From a virus: a stretch of DNA of 41,608 bases. The first letter of the stretch is position 1; every line of letters begins with the position of its first letter. The notes under the pieces are model-generated. The model did not search any database. It was given only the letters and a program-made list of their open reading frames with translations, and was not told the DNA's origin. This document shows, piece by piece, positions 12,601 through 18,964 of the stretch. The position numbers and the translations under genes were made by a program. Location of the stretch: positions 1-41,608 of IMG/VR virus record IMGVR_UViG_3300027870_000005. One strand, given 5' to 3'.

Positions 12601-13567
12601 CGGCTTCTGTGCCGGCCTCGCGCAATGCACCTTCGCCACCGGCTACCGCAGCGCGGCCAGCATAATCTTTGACAGCTTGCTTGATACCAGCTTTAACGGG
12701 CTCACCGGCCACATTTTTTACACCACGAAACAATGCGCCCAGGTTAAACAGGTCAGCAGCCGATTCAAGGCCTGCGGCAGCCAATGAGGCACCAACGGCT
12801 TTGAATTTTTCACCGCCGGTAAGTTCGCGACCTTGTTCCTGCGCCTGCAACAATGCATCCGGATAGACGCTACCCAATTCCATACCGGTATTCATTGCTT
12901 GGGCGCCTAATGCAGCACCACCGATACGTTGGACGGTTTTCTCACCAATAACCTCAGCCGCTTTTTTGCCGGCTTGACTGGCGATGTAATCAACACCGGC
13001 TTTTTCAGCAACGTCTTTCGCCACACCTTTGGCGATTTGTTCGGAAACCAATTCGGCGGCTTTATCACGCACGAATTTCTTGACCGCACCTTTTGCTACA
13101 ACGCCACCGACAGCACCAGCAACGTTACCTGCACCTGGTAGTTCTGAACCCGCTAATGCACCGGCACCAGCGGCAGCTAATGTTTCAAGGCCTTGGCCAG
13201 CCACATAACCGGCCGCATTTTGCAGGAAGTCCACACCGGCACCGAGATCGCCGTGCTTCACACGATCAAAAGTTTCACTCGCGGAATCGGTCGGTTTCGA
13301 AAGCCCTTCCGTGGCGTCTTGGCCACGCTTAAATACATCCAGGCCATAGTCACGAACGGAATCAAGGCCGGTAACATCACCAACGGCAGCAAGTGTGCCG
13401 CCTGCCAGTTGTTTAAGTTCTGGCAAGGTTTTTTTGAAACCTCGCATGAAGTCGCCGGTATCGTCAGGCTTTTCTACTGGTTTTGGTGTCGCAGCAAAGT
13501 CATTCCATGGACCTTCGGAAGCTGGTTCCTGTTTTGCGTAGTTGTCCCACGGATCACCTGCCATCAC
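614..13567 (-). CDS. Giant polyvalent virion protein (MTase, InPase, zincin, PLxRFG/LPD38)
   Basis: 4,317 residues, probably packaged and ejected with the DNA. Visible modules: PW-type motifs (DPWDNY, GPWNDF) in residues 1-25; a Gly/Ala-rich hydrophobic stretch near 121-163; Gln/Ala/Pro linkers to about 900; an inorganic-pyrophosphatase-like domain about 1267-1395 with D1314-K-D1316-H-V-D1319; charged helices; an N6-adenine methyltransferase about 2160-2330 with LEPSAGMG (about 2193-2200) and N2251PPF; a zincin motif H2418ESIGH; a conserved polyvalent module about 2550-3055 ending in LPLFSK; an acetyltransferase-like segment about 3070-3240; PLKRFG at 3619-3624; and a helical LPD38-type C-terminus with a hydrophobic segment near 4038-4075. 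The first codon is GTG at 13567 with GGGAGA about 7 nt upstream; an ATG at 13564 overlaps the previous TGA as TGATG and is an equal alternative. No lysozyme or transglycosylase domain is evident. Polyvalent-protein family names are from memory. Confidence 0.93.
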   Translation of the reverse strand: MMAGDPWDNYAKQEPASEGPWNDFAATPKPVEKPDDTGDFMRGFKKTLPELKQLAGGTLAAVGDVTGLDSVRDYGLDVFKRGQDATEGLSKPTDSASETFDRVKHGDLGAGVDFLQNAAGYVAGQGLETLAAAGAGALAGSELPGAGNVAGAVGGVVAKGAVKKFVRDKAAELVSEQIAKGVAKDVAEKAGVDYIASQAGKKAAEVIGEKTVQRIGGAALGAQAMNTGMELGSVYPDALLQAQEQGRELTGGEKFKAVGASLAAAGLESAADLFNLGALFRGVKNVAGEPVKAGIKQAVKDYAGRAAVAGGEGALREAGTEAAQTALERFGASKSLNDAEAWRDYIDSAAVGAVGGILFGGAAALNKQKDEATPGAKPTTETKPGPVIPLGKDPGDILRSNFLEAQAQGNAQVAEAAHAELMTYLQNAGRLLPAPDQALQVTPLGTVGTASQIDNSMLQAEQEDIASTQARENVGLTPDVNAARARHPAAASNLPDPNNGVLSRVVNMAANNGVLQAAEADKQQAVIQAAAEQQAKQPEAKKQETAAPVAEQTVTPNPEGAKAYIHDQLNRNPGRPLPAGLVGKGYGLSKDQVETLRKEVILERRAAITGQKVASSQNVSPQIDQAPAQAPELLSPTAVAQAPAELSRPQDTTTAGQSESSPATGQTELEFQGKTSSSTQDTPASDGQQFDNSHDILDDDITTQSGNAFSEIKAAEIMAKRTGAGAKVVPVDGGYVVRLPRTETQQNPTAVAPAADTSTTATVVQPTAAVATTEKANVQQTKPGKTESSGVGTRGRVRPAKAIPADVAGPVAKQPGNETSQVAQSYPEPDANGLVTTKDVYGDTVRVMKSDLDGTRRMLATYTKDGKKKETIDGVKMVHRENLDHDGSKKKAVDAELGVADYIGRRGAKSAREEGFLSAESARKAIVKAGYDPKDYDVKHFKEAGGFLAVRKKTNPAEQSAPTQENKNVQGNQAVHAGGEKTNETAVPKQATGKEDQQSRSVENADDTNKVLSEKADSIVLERKGRRLPWAEVHVAQDDNGKYKVAVGFNTDTSGMGRSFSLSEDHNTAEDAKRSGLLSILLKLPKSGMEPGEQERVEKIKKWVASNMPGPAPDEVDSKTTASDDFAKTAHELGNFESDPNFKFSGEKLSLKNGVSVSPDIEAKFLSALKTKSDFYSVDNMGGMYLVTLSTGGVLSYIPSASEKNITLVTVNGPSKRGANYTEADVLRTINDWLASVTPDDPIQAAAAETASSPENDRPEPTDAQKEAGNYKKGHVILNGMDISLETPAGASRKPEWPPLKNHYGYFKGTIGADKDHVDVFLSDDAGNAELPVFIIDQYKKDGSYDEAKVMLGWPTEAAAVKAYSSNYQKGWKVGPVTEMNLADFKAWVYDPAKTVKPAAQTDYSKRSVDWLRKNGGETITVSEAMRALVKKQTAITDDQDNWTPRDDKGHPVSGVDLYKPYAKKKLDDIGWAITNLLSHKKKHGDSALQTESAKEQEKATNDNKVPLSSVIASSNKKTEFTEADAVPTEKTALEFVKETIDALYDGEASLADYKAAFTVLTEKKADVLEQLGKQKKENLLDNFNSYYASRYKSEKKEKIVKEVYELLEHRFALGKEYGPNSYMMGGLAKYEAEKTAALKELVESQTEESLAEYQAERQAEAAARNAKNEERKAGISEPKTIQDFQNILRLKMADGMDLKAARLSLTPDQRAAFDALSAEQTRPERLANKLDAKTNVRIAGQLVAGDVVETKHTKHGHDLFVVQLAERVSREDYDTLNMGAKKLGGSYSSFRGRGAVPGFQFRTKESAEAFKKLAGGDNTEAADIVKTRRDAFDDDKTQSAVERLNEMADRLDDRASDVLSADRKTNTQRRAGQAARIEASANSDKALAKTMRNIANAIESDDAKYLDRVRQKVQVELLESMVKRGHDGYLRTLYPDYGKREQHLADPATIEAADYAEWPTYSAYRSDLAKLARQLMEVDGSKLLGKKLLKVADDVSKPYTDFAKKDLQLLNYYQTKNNAGEVRSAVFGTEDAAYESIARAGYKGLAIPMQVKRGQYRVIPSPQLAQEKGLWKGDNDTRISLTREFASELIEKASKANRRRFNNVSVPWQMESAHADRNALARMGIETPAEFRSALREFIGLRQVAAAEDKVKKLERAMIGRKNDGMDFFPTSREVVDEMISAAEIEPGMSVLEPSAGMGHIADALREAGTEPDIGELSGERRELLEAKGYNLVSSDFMEHGGNYDRILMNPPFSNRRDAEHVQHAFTLLNPNGRIVAIMGEGVFFGQDKKAQAFRDWLDSVGGTSEKLPEGSFMDPSLPVNTGVNARMVVIDKPAGVLNSLRDSNDKAKGQTVTKVEATIAPILGKWTNGPRVTVITTTPDNIDKTAEGWYDPETRRVYLVASNLRDSQRALEVLLHESIGHFGIEAISGPKEWAVISDIVSKMRDNPKHADLFNELARRGYKTTDADFVKEAVAVMSEKGVRNSIIDRVMVAIRRWLRSIGFNAPVNDSDLRQYIVQAARFVETGSVNGAQVGMRRGDIAQPSYSARPDTFFSALAESIQTAKGAPKKGNSVVWKQWLDGAQRRGEFKQEERDWLGVDAWLSDAGEVTREQLNDFVRANQVQVNDVLLDDDYKTGFSGENLPRGWRAVEDEPDLWVVLDEDGDQRSEGETREEAIQNAMDDDFVADNPDASGKTKFSKYQLPGGKNYRELLLTLPTGANGIDWWYENVHRPEAVAEMGGDESLIPETLVDYESDAKDALSDMYSRWAKNNGGKNAFLSHHFDQPNIVAHVRFNERTDADGKKVLFIEEIQSDWHQNGRKRGYASKKWVVKLGNEGQHGEVAGFDTKEQAETHLRNARLPGIIEFTNSESSVPDAPFKTSWPMLSMKRMIRYAADNGFDRIAWTTGEQQAERYDLSKKLQSVTWNEENSQLYAVDLDGKEVINKVGINEGQLEDYIGKDAAEKLLNAEVTPLGNRTIEGNGLKVGGEGMKGFYDKILPSEVNKFAKRFGGKVGTVMFRGDDLSSRFHGKEHPTHGLDITPEMKAAAQSGLPLFSKIAASVGGPLSKFFKALGKIDNAFQYKVSDKKTVEEVFADVAPDMKVKLKGEAHTSFTRSDDADAAALKYEITTGNGAPAYLYVEKGGYGRMYLDAASLNPGSSRGTALYMAIFNYAKNAGKEFIGDPNGLSDEALIRRTELMAAAAIKYGGTEFMRPHARQLDPGSSRFARLEWRDGRHEENLESLLETAYNNVLLYAPEITGYSYDFDAGQFRNATGQLITNDGLREIAGRARSAFAGRPVAPGAERTGEAAFGRTTIARAILAQSVIRRAGQEGAAVVDSVDRLKRSPAGVASAQGILYSKPSPAKSGVSISGDVNISNKAKESVKTVLDRVAGKITDLKPALLAAIPLNYLVDYAPKGMPAVKQFIDLRQQLEAFRNNKHQQFDAVAQDWLKYATVGGWKGLLGEQSDRGKELSDLMHDSTIAGVDPTLPASEYAKEPEKLAQHADLKRRYNAMPEDGQKLYSTVRKAYEQQTKDIEKALEDNLKKAADYRRDEAEIQFQAKLDEIKESGMSIEDKDQATAIAAKIYEKAVKAASSSATAKIIGLRQMFESMRVEQPYFPLKRFGKYFVSVRNKEGTSIAFSKFETYNEATAFASEQAAKGNSVTVGLDTDKDGFKAAVDPRFIADVDQILAGMLPEGPTAGERFADGEHISSDDAEHGDAMKDIRDAIYQRYLETLPDLSLRKSFIHRKKTPGYNPDALRSFASTMFHGSYQLARLKYGIDMQAAHMQAEEQAKRVSPVAGMALANEIGKRLQWVMNPQGGKAAQAITSAAFVWHLGANPAHLFLNATQTVMLGVPILGSKYGFGRTSSALTRATRDFAKGKGHIENADLTNDEKRAMKSFIDSGLIDKTQAHDLAGVGDTGAEYSALRARVMSKLGWFFHQSERFNREVTALAAYRLARETGKTHEAAMKSAADHTWSIHFDYSAANRARFMQGDLAKILTVFRNYNVNMLYRLFRDIHTSFKGETKEARVEAAKQLGAMLGMYGLMAGVTGVPFYGLVMMLAGLFDDDDEPFDAESRFKQGLVDFLGEDAAGVLLKGVPGSLAGVDLSERIGMPNLWFRSPDRELEGEDAYYYWMDQIAGAGFAIPKAMFSGLKMMHQGHIERGVETMLPNLAKSPVRAFRYAMQGKETNLNGDLLTDIGPGDTIARALGFTPLQLADQYDENGSLKSANAKVLKRRQQIINNYAFATEQRDREGMNDALESLRRFNAKNIAYKITGDSLKRSIKTRARNDQLNQGGIVMTKRLQALANQRDRNN

Positions 13568-14985
13568 TTAATTTTCTCCCAGTTGGCTTTATCGGATGGA
13601 TCGCCGCCTTTGAATCGGTATCCGCTTTGTTCGGTACCGACTTCTGGCGCGGCCGGGGCTTGTTTGCCACCACCGATAAGTTGATTCATTTGCGCACGAG
13701 TAGCTTGACGTTGCGTTCCATCCGGGTCGTTCAAATCGTCATAGCTTTTGAGTTGATCAGCCAGTGATGACAACACGTCTTTTTGCGTTAGGCTTTCGCG
13801 TTGACCTTTGAATGGCTTTCCATCCGGGCCGGTAACTTCGTTGGCTTGCGTGCCGCGAACAAAATACGCATTTCCGTCGGCGCCCGTAGCCAGCGACCCT
13901 TGATTCTCGTTCTTGATACGTTCAAGACGGTCATTACCTGCTTGTTGCAGGTCTTGCACAATGGCCTGGCCCTTGGTTTGCTGTTGATTCAATCCGGCCT
14001 GAATGTCGCCAGCTTGGCCACGGGTGAAGGCATCGTTAGCACCGTCTTGATACGCAGACGAAGCACGATTACCCGCAGTGAGCTGACCACCCAATGCCTC
14101 CATCACTGCACGGCGTGTGCTTGGGCTACCTTTGTAGCTGCCGCCAGCAATTTCGATACGACGCAGAGTTTCAGCATCGTTTGACATCGGATTTTGGAAT
14201 GACGAAGCATCATTTCTCACATCGCGAGCAACACCACGCTGATCTGTAACGACACCACGCGCCAAGTCACGGCCATCGAATGCTGCAGGTTGATTCAGCG
14301 ATGCACGAGTAAATGGCTGGTCACCAGCGACCACATTGGAATTACCGTTACGCGCATCCAATTTTGCAATGCTGGAATTGTCATAAACAGGATTGCCATT
14401 GGCATCAACACTGGCCGCAACGCTTCCGCTTTCTACACCGCCAAGGTTTCCGGATTGTTGAAAATTTGTTGCGCCTGGACGATTGATAATCCTGCCGCCA
14501 GCAACGTTTGGCGTTGCAGTGGCAGGAACTGGATTTGTATTTCGGCGAGAAAACACTGGCGAATCGTCGGCTGGAAGGCCTTGAGTACCTCGATAGAAAT
14601 TCCTTGCCCCGCTGGCAACACCATTAACGGTATCGACAACAGCGTTGTATGACGTGTCATAGGCAGTATCGGCCGCTTTGGTCAGCGCTTGGCCAAACTT
14701 ATTCGGGCTCGTCAATGCATCAATCTTGGTGATGGGAGCCGGTGCTCCGACATCAGCAAGTCGGACGCCATTACCTTGACGAATATTGGCATTATTGTTG
14801 AATCGAACACCATTGGGCTGGCGCACTTGTGTATTGGCAGCAGCACGAGGGATAGGTGATGGCGTCGGGTTCACGCTGGTTGGTTTTTTTGTGTAGCTGG
14901 CAGGCATTGGAAACGGACTGCTACCCATTGCAGCACTGGTGCCATTGAAAATATCCATCGGGTCTTTTTTGCGGTTAAAGTCCAT
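13564..14985 (-). CDS. Putative internal/ejected virion protein, disordered
   Basis: A 473-residue protein rich in Asn, Gly, Ala, Gln and Pro, with long low-complexity stretches and repeated short motifs such as NGVRF/NGVRL in the N-terminal 80 residues. A helical Gln/Ala-rich segment lies near 290-360, and the C-terminus has the GYRFKGGDPSDKANWEKI-type tail common in phage ejection proteins. No catalytic motif is visible. The ATG at 14985 has CAGGAG about 9 nt upstream. Its stop overlaps the start of the giant gene, so the two are translationally coupled and probably act in the same ejection complex. Function is inferred from position and composition. Confidence 0.75.
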   Translation of the reverse strand: MDFNRKKDPMDIFNGTSAAMGSSPFPMPASYTKKPTSVNPTPSPIPRAAANTQVRQPNGVRFNNNANIRQGNGVRLADVGAPAPITKIDALTSPNKFGQALTKAADTAYDTSYNAVVDTVNGVASGARNFYRGTQGLPADDSPVFSRRNTNPVPATATPNVAGGRIINRPGATNFQQSGNLGGVESGSVAASVDANGNPVYDNSSIAKLDARNGNSNVVAGDQPFTRASLNQPAAFDGRDLARGVVTDQRGVARDVRNDASSFQNPMSNDAETLRRIEIAGGSYKGSPSTRRAVMEALGGQLTAGNRASSAYQDGANDAFTRGQAGDIQAGLNQQQTKGQAIVQDLQQAGNDRLERIKNENQGSLATGADGNAYFVRGTQANEVTGPDGKPFKGQRESLTQKDVLSSLADQLKSYDDLNDPDGTQRQATRAQMNQLIGGGKQAPAAPEVGTEQSGYRFKGGDPSDKANWEKIK

Positions 14986-14989
14986 TTCT

Positions 14990-16891
14990 TTATGCTCCTG
15001 CGTCTATGATTTCGCCGCTGTAACTGAATGAGGTACTGCACGATTTGCTGCGGCCTTGGCTTGAGGACACACCCGCCGAGAAATTGACTGCCGAGAAACT
15101 GGATGCAGCTACTTGTGACGATGCTTGCGCGGCTGATTCCAAAGCACGTTCCAGCAAGCCAGCGATTTGCACGGTCTGTGTGATCTGCAATGAAGCATCG
15201 CGGTTGGCAGCTTCGGAGCGGGCACGGGCACGTTCGGTTTCTGCGCTGAATGCACGGTTGTCGGCTTCAACGGCGGAAGATTCCACACGCGCTGCGGCTT
15301 CGTAAATGCGTGATAACTGCTCGCTTTGCAGGCCTTGGCTGGTCGTGTAGGTTTTGAGTGCTTCCAGCCTGGCCAGCAACACCTTTACCTGATTGTCGTG
15401 CTGGCGTAGCAATGCATCGGAATTGGTCAAATTTTCTTTGTGCGTTTCGATACGGACATCTTGCTTTTTCGCCCAGACATTCACGCGGCCGGAATAACCT
15501 TCAACAACCGTGTTGTAAAGATTGCCACGAGCTACTTCCGCATTGATTTCCGACTGCACGCCGTTCCATTCGATGCCATAGGCTTCGACACGGGCTTTGA
15601 AAGCATCGACGCTTGCTCGGTATCCATCCATGACGGCACGTTGTGCTTCAATCGATGCCCGGAAACCTTCAACCTGTGCTCGGTAAATGTCCGAACGTGA
15701 AATTTCACCGCGAATCTGTTCTGCGTAAAGCTGGGCACGTTGCACATTGATTTCTCCGCGTACCTTGGCCGCTTCGACTTCGCCACGGTACAAGTCGACC
15801 TGGGCACGAAGACCGTCGAGAAATGCCTTGTAGGCATCAACCCGAGCGTTATAGGCGGTGATCAGGGCGTTGTACCGGGCGACCTGTGCATTGAATACCG
15901 CAATCGCCACATCTTTGATCTTGATGGCCAGCTCAAACTTGCGTTGTTGAATCGCCAAGTGGGCTTGCAACAAGGTCGACTCGAGTTGAATGCCGGCATT
16001 GACGGCAATACGCAGATTTTCGACGGCGATATTTTCCTCTTGAATCATCAGGTCGCGATTCAGGCTGTTGCGATTACTGCGGTTGGTTTGTTCCACTTCG
16101 AACAAGCGATCGGACAGCATGCCATTGGGTTCATCGATGCCACGGCTGGAAAATTCTTCCCGCGCGGTTTGTTTTAATTTAGCAGTGCTTCCATCTTCCC
16201 GGCTCAGTGCCCGGCCCCACAATGCATCGGCGATAGCAGCAGGCAATGCGAAGTTGCCTTGAATCATGCCGCTCAACGTGGCTTTGATTTCATCCAGCAG
16301 AGTCGAGCTGTACGCGGTCTCGATGAAACTCACGTTTTCATTCGGTACCGGAGCATCAAATTCCGGTGCGGTTTCGCTGAACATTTCGACGCTGAACGTC
16401 GGCGCATCTGGCACGCTGATCGTGTCCAGCGTTGGCAGATCGGGCAGTGTGATGGTGGGGGCAATGGGTTTGTCGTCAAATACCAGAACCGGCAAGTCGC
16501 CGGGGTCGGTCGCGTTGAGGACCGGTTTGACGTAACTGAAATCCAGCGATGGTGGATTGTTGAGCGCATCAGGCTCATTGGGAGCTGCATCTATACCAAT
16601 CGATTCGATGGCGATGCTTGGCGCATTAGGAACGTCACCTGATAAATCGATGGCGTTGATAGTGGGTAGCGTCGGCATGGTCGGCCGAACGAAACCACTC
16701 AAGGTACCGGTGGCATCGAAACTGGAATCCCAGTTGTGAAATGACACGGTGAAATTATTCAGCCGGTCGATTTGTTCCAGTGCCCGGCTGATACCTTCAT
16801 CAGCATAGCCCTTGAAAATGCCCCAGGCCGAATCAACGAGGATTAATGCCGGGTCATCGTAAAGATCAGAACAGATATTGGTGCTAGACAT
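14990..16891 (-). CDS. Rod-like coiled-coil virion protein with heptad repeats
   Basis: A 633-residue protein. The N-terminal 200 residues are Pro/Asp/Ile-rich with repeated LPTL/LPDLPTL/VPDAPT-like motifs. From about 330 to 445 the sequence runs in near-perfect seven-residue units of the form (Y/F)-(R/K/N)-A-x-(V/I)-(D/E)-(A/G), for example YRAQVEG-FRASIEA and YRASVDA-FKARVEA. This pattern predicts a long amphipathic helix or multimeric coiled coil. More helix follows to about 600, ending in a Ser-rich tail. It is probably a tail or ejection-machine component, but I do not recognise a named family. The ATG at 16891 has no strong ribosome site; the preceding gene ends 11 nt upstream. Confidence 0.78.
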   Translation of the reverse strand: MSSTNICSDLYDDPALILVDSAWGIFKGYADEGISRALEQIDRLNNFTVSFHNWDSSFDATGTLSGFVRPTMPTLPTINAIDLSGDVPNAPSIAIESIGIDAAPNEPDALNNPPSLDFSYVKPVLNATDPGDLPVLVFDDKPIAPTITLPDLPTLDTISVPDAPTFSVEMFSETAPEFDAPVPNENVSFIETAYSSTLLDEIKATLSGMIQGNFALPAAIADALWGRALSREDGSTAKLKQTAREEFSSRGIDEPNGMLSDRLFEVEQTNRSNRNSLNRDLMIQEENIAVENLRIAVNAGIQLESTLLQAHLAIQQRKFELAIKIKDVAIAVFNAQVARYNALITAYNARVDAYKAFLDGLRAQVDLYRGEVEAAKVRGEINVQRAQLYAEQIRGEISRSDIYRAQVEGFRASIEAQRAVMDGYRASVDAFKARVEAYGIEWNGVQSEINAEVARGNLYNTVVEGYSGRVNVWAKKQDVRIETHKENLTNSDALLRQHDNQVKVLLARLEALKTYTTSQGLQSEQLSRIYEAAARVESSAVEADNRAFSAETERARARSEAANRDASLQITQTVQIAGLLERALESAAQASSQVAASSFSAVNFSAGVSSSQGRSKSCSTSFSYSGEIIDAGA

Positions 16892-16902
16892 TTATTTCAG
16901 CC

Positions 16903-18069
16903 TCACGGAATACGACGATCTAATTGCAATGGACGCCAGTAAATGCCGTCCAGTGTCGTGTTTGCGGTGTTGTCATCCAGATTGCAGAGCTCAAAGGCGT
17001 AATAGACCGACTTCAATCCGCGACCGATTTTTATACGGCCTTCACGAACGGCACCACCGCTCGGGGTTTCAGTGAGTTGATACCAATACTCGGCCAATTC
17101 ACCACGCTCACCACGGGCGACGGCACCTTGTTTATTCACCACTACTTTCAGCAATAGCTTCCCGTCACCGGAGAAACCGAGATAAGCGGATGAAATTTTC
17201 TTTTCCTTGCCGATGCCGAGCTTGCTCAGGCCGGTACGGATTCGCCAATCAATGGCGGTGCCAGCATCATCATCGCCTTCCAGCAAATACAAGCCGGTTT
17301 CACAAGCACCAAATAAACGGCCGGTGGCATTAGCACCACCTTGGAAGTTGGTCAGGCTGTTGAATTCGAAGTTGGTGTATTCGCTGATGCCTTTTGTCGT
17401 GGCATTCATTGCGATGCCCAGGTACGGGACACCCTCGAACGTGAAGCCAACACTGAAACCGATACCATCATGAATCGAGGCAATGATGGTTTGCAGTAAT
17501 GTGGTGCCGGCAGATACGTTGAACGATTCATCGACAACGACCGTCAGAATAGAAAGTCCAAGCGCTGTATCAGAAAAAGTCGCTTCGGTGACCAGTGTTT
17601 CCCATGCCACGGCTTTGATATCGAAGGCATCGGCAAAATCAATGGCGTTGGTAATAGTCTGCTCTTGAATGCGCCTTACATTGTCTGCAAATGCAATCGC
17701 ATCGGACAGTAACGCCATCGCAGTAACGGTATTGTCCGCCACACCACTGATGATCAGGCTATCGATTAACGCCACGATGTAGACCGGTGTTGCTGCTAGG
17801 CTGGCATCCAACACCAAAGGCTCATTGATAAGCACTGTCAGTATTGGAACCAAACGCTGGTCAAGACGAAACACTTCGGCCAACTGGATGACGACCAATG
17901 CCGTTTCCGTGGTGCTGGCGTTCAATGAAAGCTGCTCGATCAGTGCGAAAACAATGTAACTGTCCGGTGTTAAACCAATCACCAGAGATTCATTGATTTC
18001 GATGACATCCGGTCCAAATTCTTCGACGCCGGCAAAACTGCCGCCGCCAAAAGGCAGTAACCCCGACAT
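16903..18069 (-). CDS. Tail-associated protein with tandem ~19-residue repeats
   Basis: A 388-residue protein in two parts. Residues about 26-205 consist of some nine degenerate units of 18-21 residues, each opening with an acidic-hydrophobic signature such as ESLVI, EQLSL, EPLVL, DSLII, DAIAFAD, NAIDFAD and DESFNV. The C-terminal half, about 205-388, is a non-repetitive beta-rich domain containing ACETGLYLLEGDDD and a KIGRGLKSVYY motif, found to my recollection in many prophage tail proteins. There is no enzymatic motif. It lies 1 nt downstream of the 18071-18961 gene and is likely part of the tail or receptor-binding assembly. Confidence 0.77.
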   Translation of the reverse strand: MSGLLPFGGGSFAGVEEFGPDVIEINESLVIGLTPDSYIVFALIEQLSLNASTTETALVVIQLAEVFRLDQRLVPILTVLINEPLVLDASLAATPVYIVALIDSLIISGVADNTVTAMALLSDAIAFADNVRRIQEQTITNAIDFADAFDIKAVAWETLVTEATFSDTALGLSILTVVVDESFNVSAGTTLLQTIIASIHDGIGFSVGFTFEGVPYLGIAMNATTKGISEYTNFEFNSLTNFQGGANATGRLFGACETGLYLLEGDDDAGTAIDWRIRTGLSKLGIGKEKKISSAYLGFSGDGKLLLKVVVNKQGAVARGERGELAEYWYQLTETPSGGAVREGRIKIGRGLKSVYYAFELCNLDDNTANTTLDGIYWRPLQLDRRIP

Positions 18070-18070
18070 A

Positions 18071-18961
18071 TCAGCCTAACTCGATTTGGAAGACGTGTAC
18101 CAGCTTGACCGCCCAGATGATGGATTTCGCCACTTCGCCAGTACCTTTCAGTCGCATAACGCTGGCCGTGTAATCCACGGTCACCGCCCAGGCTGCAGCG
18201 CCAGCAGCGGCAAATATTTGTGTGATTTCCGGTGTGCCGACAACAATCAGCGACCCATCAAGCGCAAGGCCAACTTCAACACGCCATGCAGCGGTATCAC
18301 CGGTTGCCGCCTCATTGGCGTATACATAAGCCGTGAAGTGCCGAATGGGGTTACTGCCGATATCGGGATAGATCGGAAAAGCATCACCAATAAGTGTTGG
18401 CGTGGCATCGGTTGTCGTGACGAGCGTGCTTTTAACGTCAGCATCGACCACAGAACCAGACGACAACAACTTCCAAACGGCGGCGCTCGATGCCGCCGAT
18501 GTGCATTGCCACAACTGCAAACCATAACGCCACAACGAACCAGTACCGTAACCGCGTGTGTTGTCATCATTCGCTGTTGGTGGTTCGTCCACACCAGCAT
18601 CCATGTTATTGCGAACACCGGTGTTGATGCCTGACGACGAAATCGGCGATATCACAAAGTATTTATCACCGGCCGTGAAATCCACCAGTGTATGAGTCCC
18701 ACTGGAACCATCCATCGGCACATTGCGAGCGACCGTCAATGGGTCACTATCGAAGTCGTAGAAGCAAAAGCCGGTTTCCCATTGGGTCTGGCTATACATC
18801 AGGTAGGAACTACGGCAAACACCAAGGCCACCAAAAGCAAGTTGCATGCTTTGGTACAGAAGCTCCGTTGCACCCAGGGTGACCGGTCCAGTGCCGACTG
18901 TATCGGTTCTCACCTTTACTCGGTCGGCTGTTGCCGCTACTGCATCCGCGAACGTTGTCAT
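18071..18961 (-). CDS. Hypothetical phage structural protein
   Basis: A 296-residue protein, predominantly beta by composition (Thr, Val, Gly, Ser and aromatic residues), with no signal, membrane span or recognisable catalytic motif. The start at 18961 (ATG) follows the stop of the 700-residue protein by 3 nt. Placement among tail and ejection genes and the absence of charged low-complexity regions suggest a folded virion component. Confidence 0.72.
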   Translation of the reverse strand: MTTFADAVAATADRVKVRTDTVGTGPVTLGATELLYQSMQLAFGGLGVCRSSYLMYSQTQWETGFCFYDFDSDPLTVARNVPMDGSSGTHTLVDFTAGDKYFVISPISSSGINTGVRNNMDAGVDEPPTANDDNTRGYGTGSLWRYGLQLWQCTSAASSAAVWKLLSSGSVVDADVKSTLVTTTDATPTLIGDAFPIYPDIGSNPIRHFTAYVYANEAATGDTAAWRVEVGLALDGSLIVVGTPEITQIFAAAGAAAWAVTVDYTASVMRLKGTGEVAKSIIWAVKLVHVFQIELG

Positions 18962-18964
18962 GCT

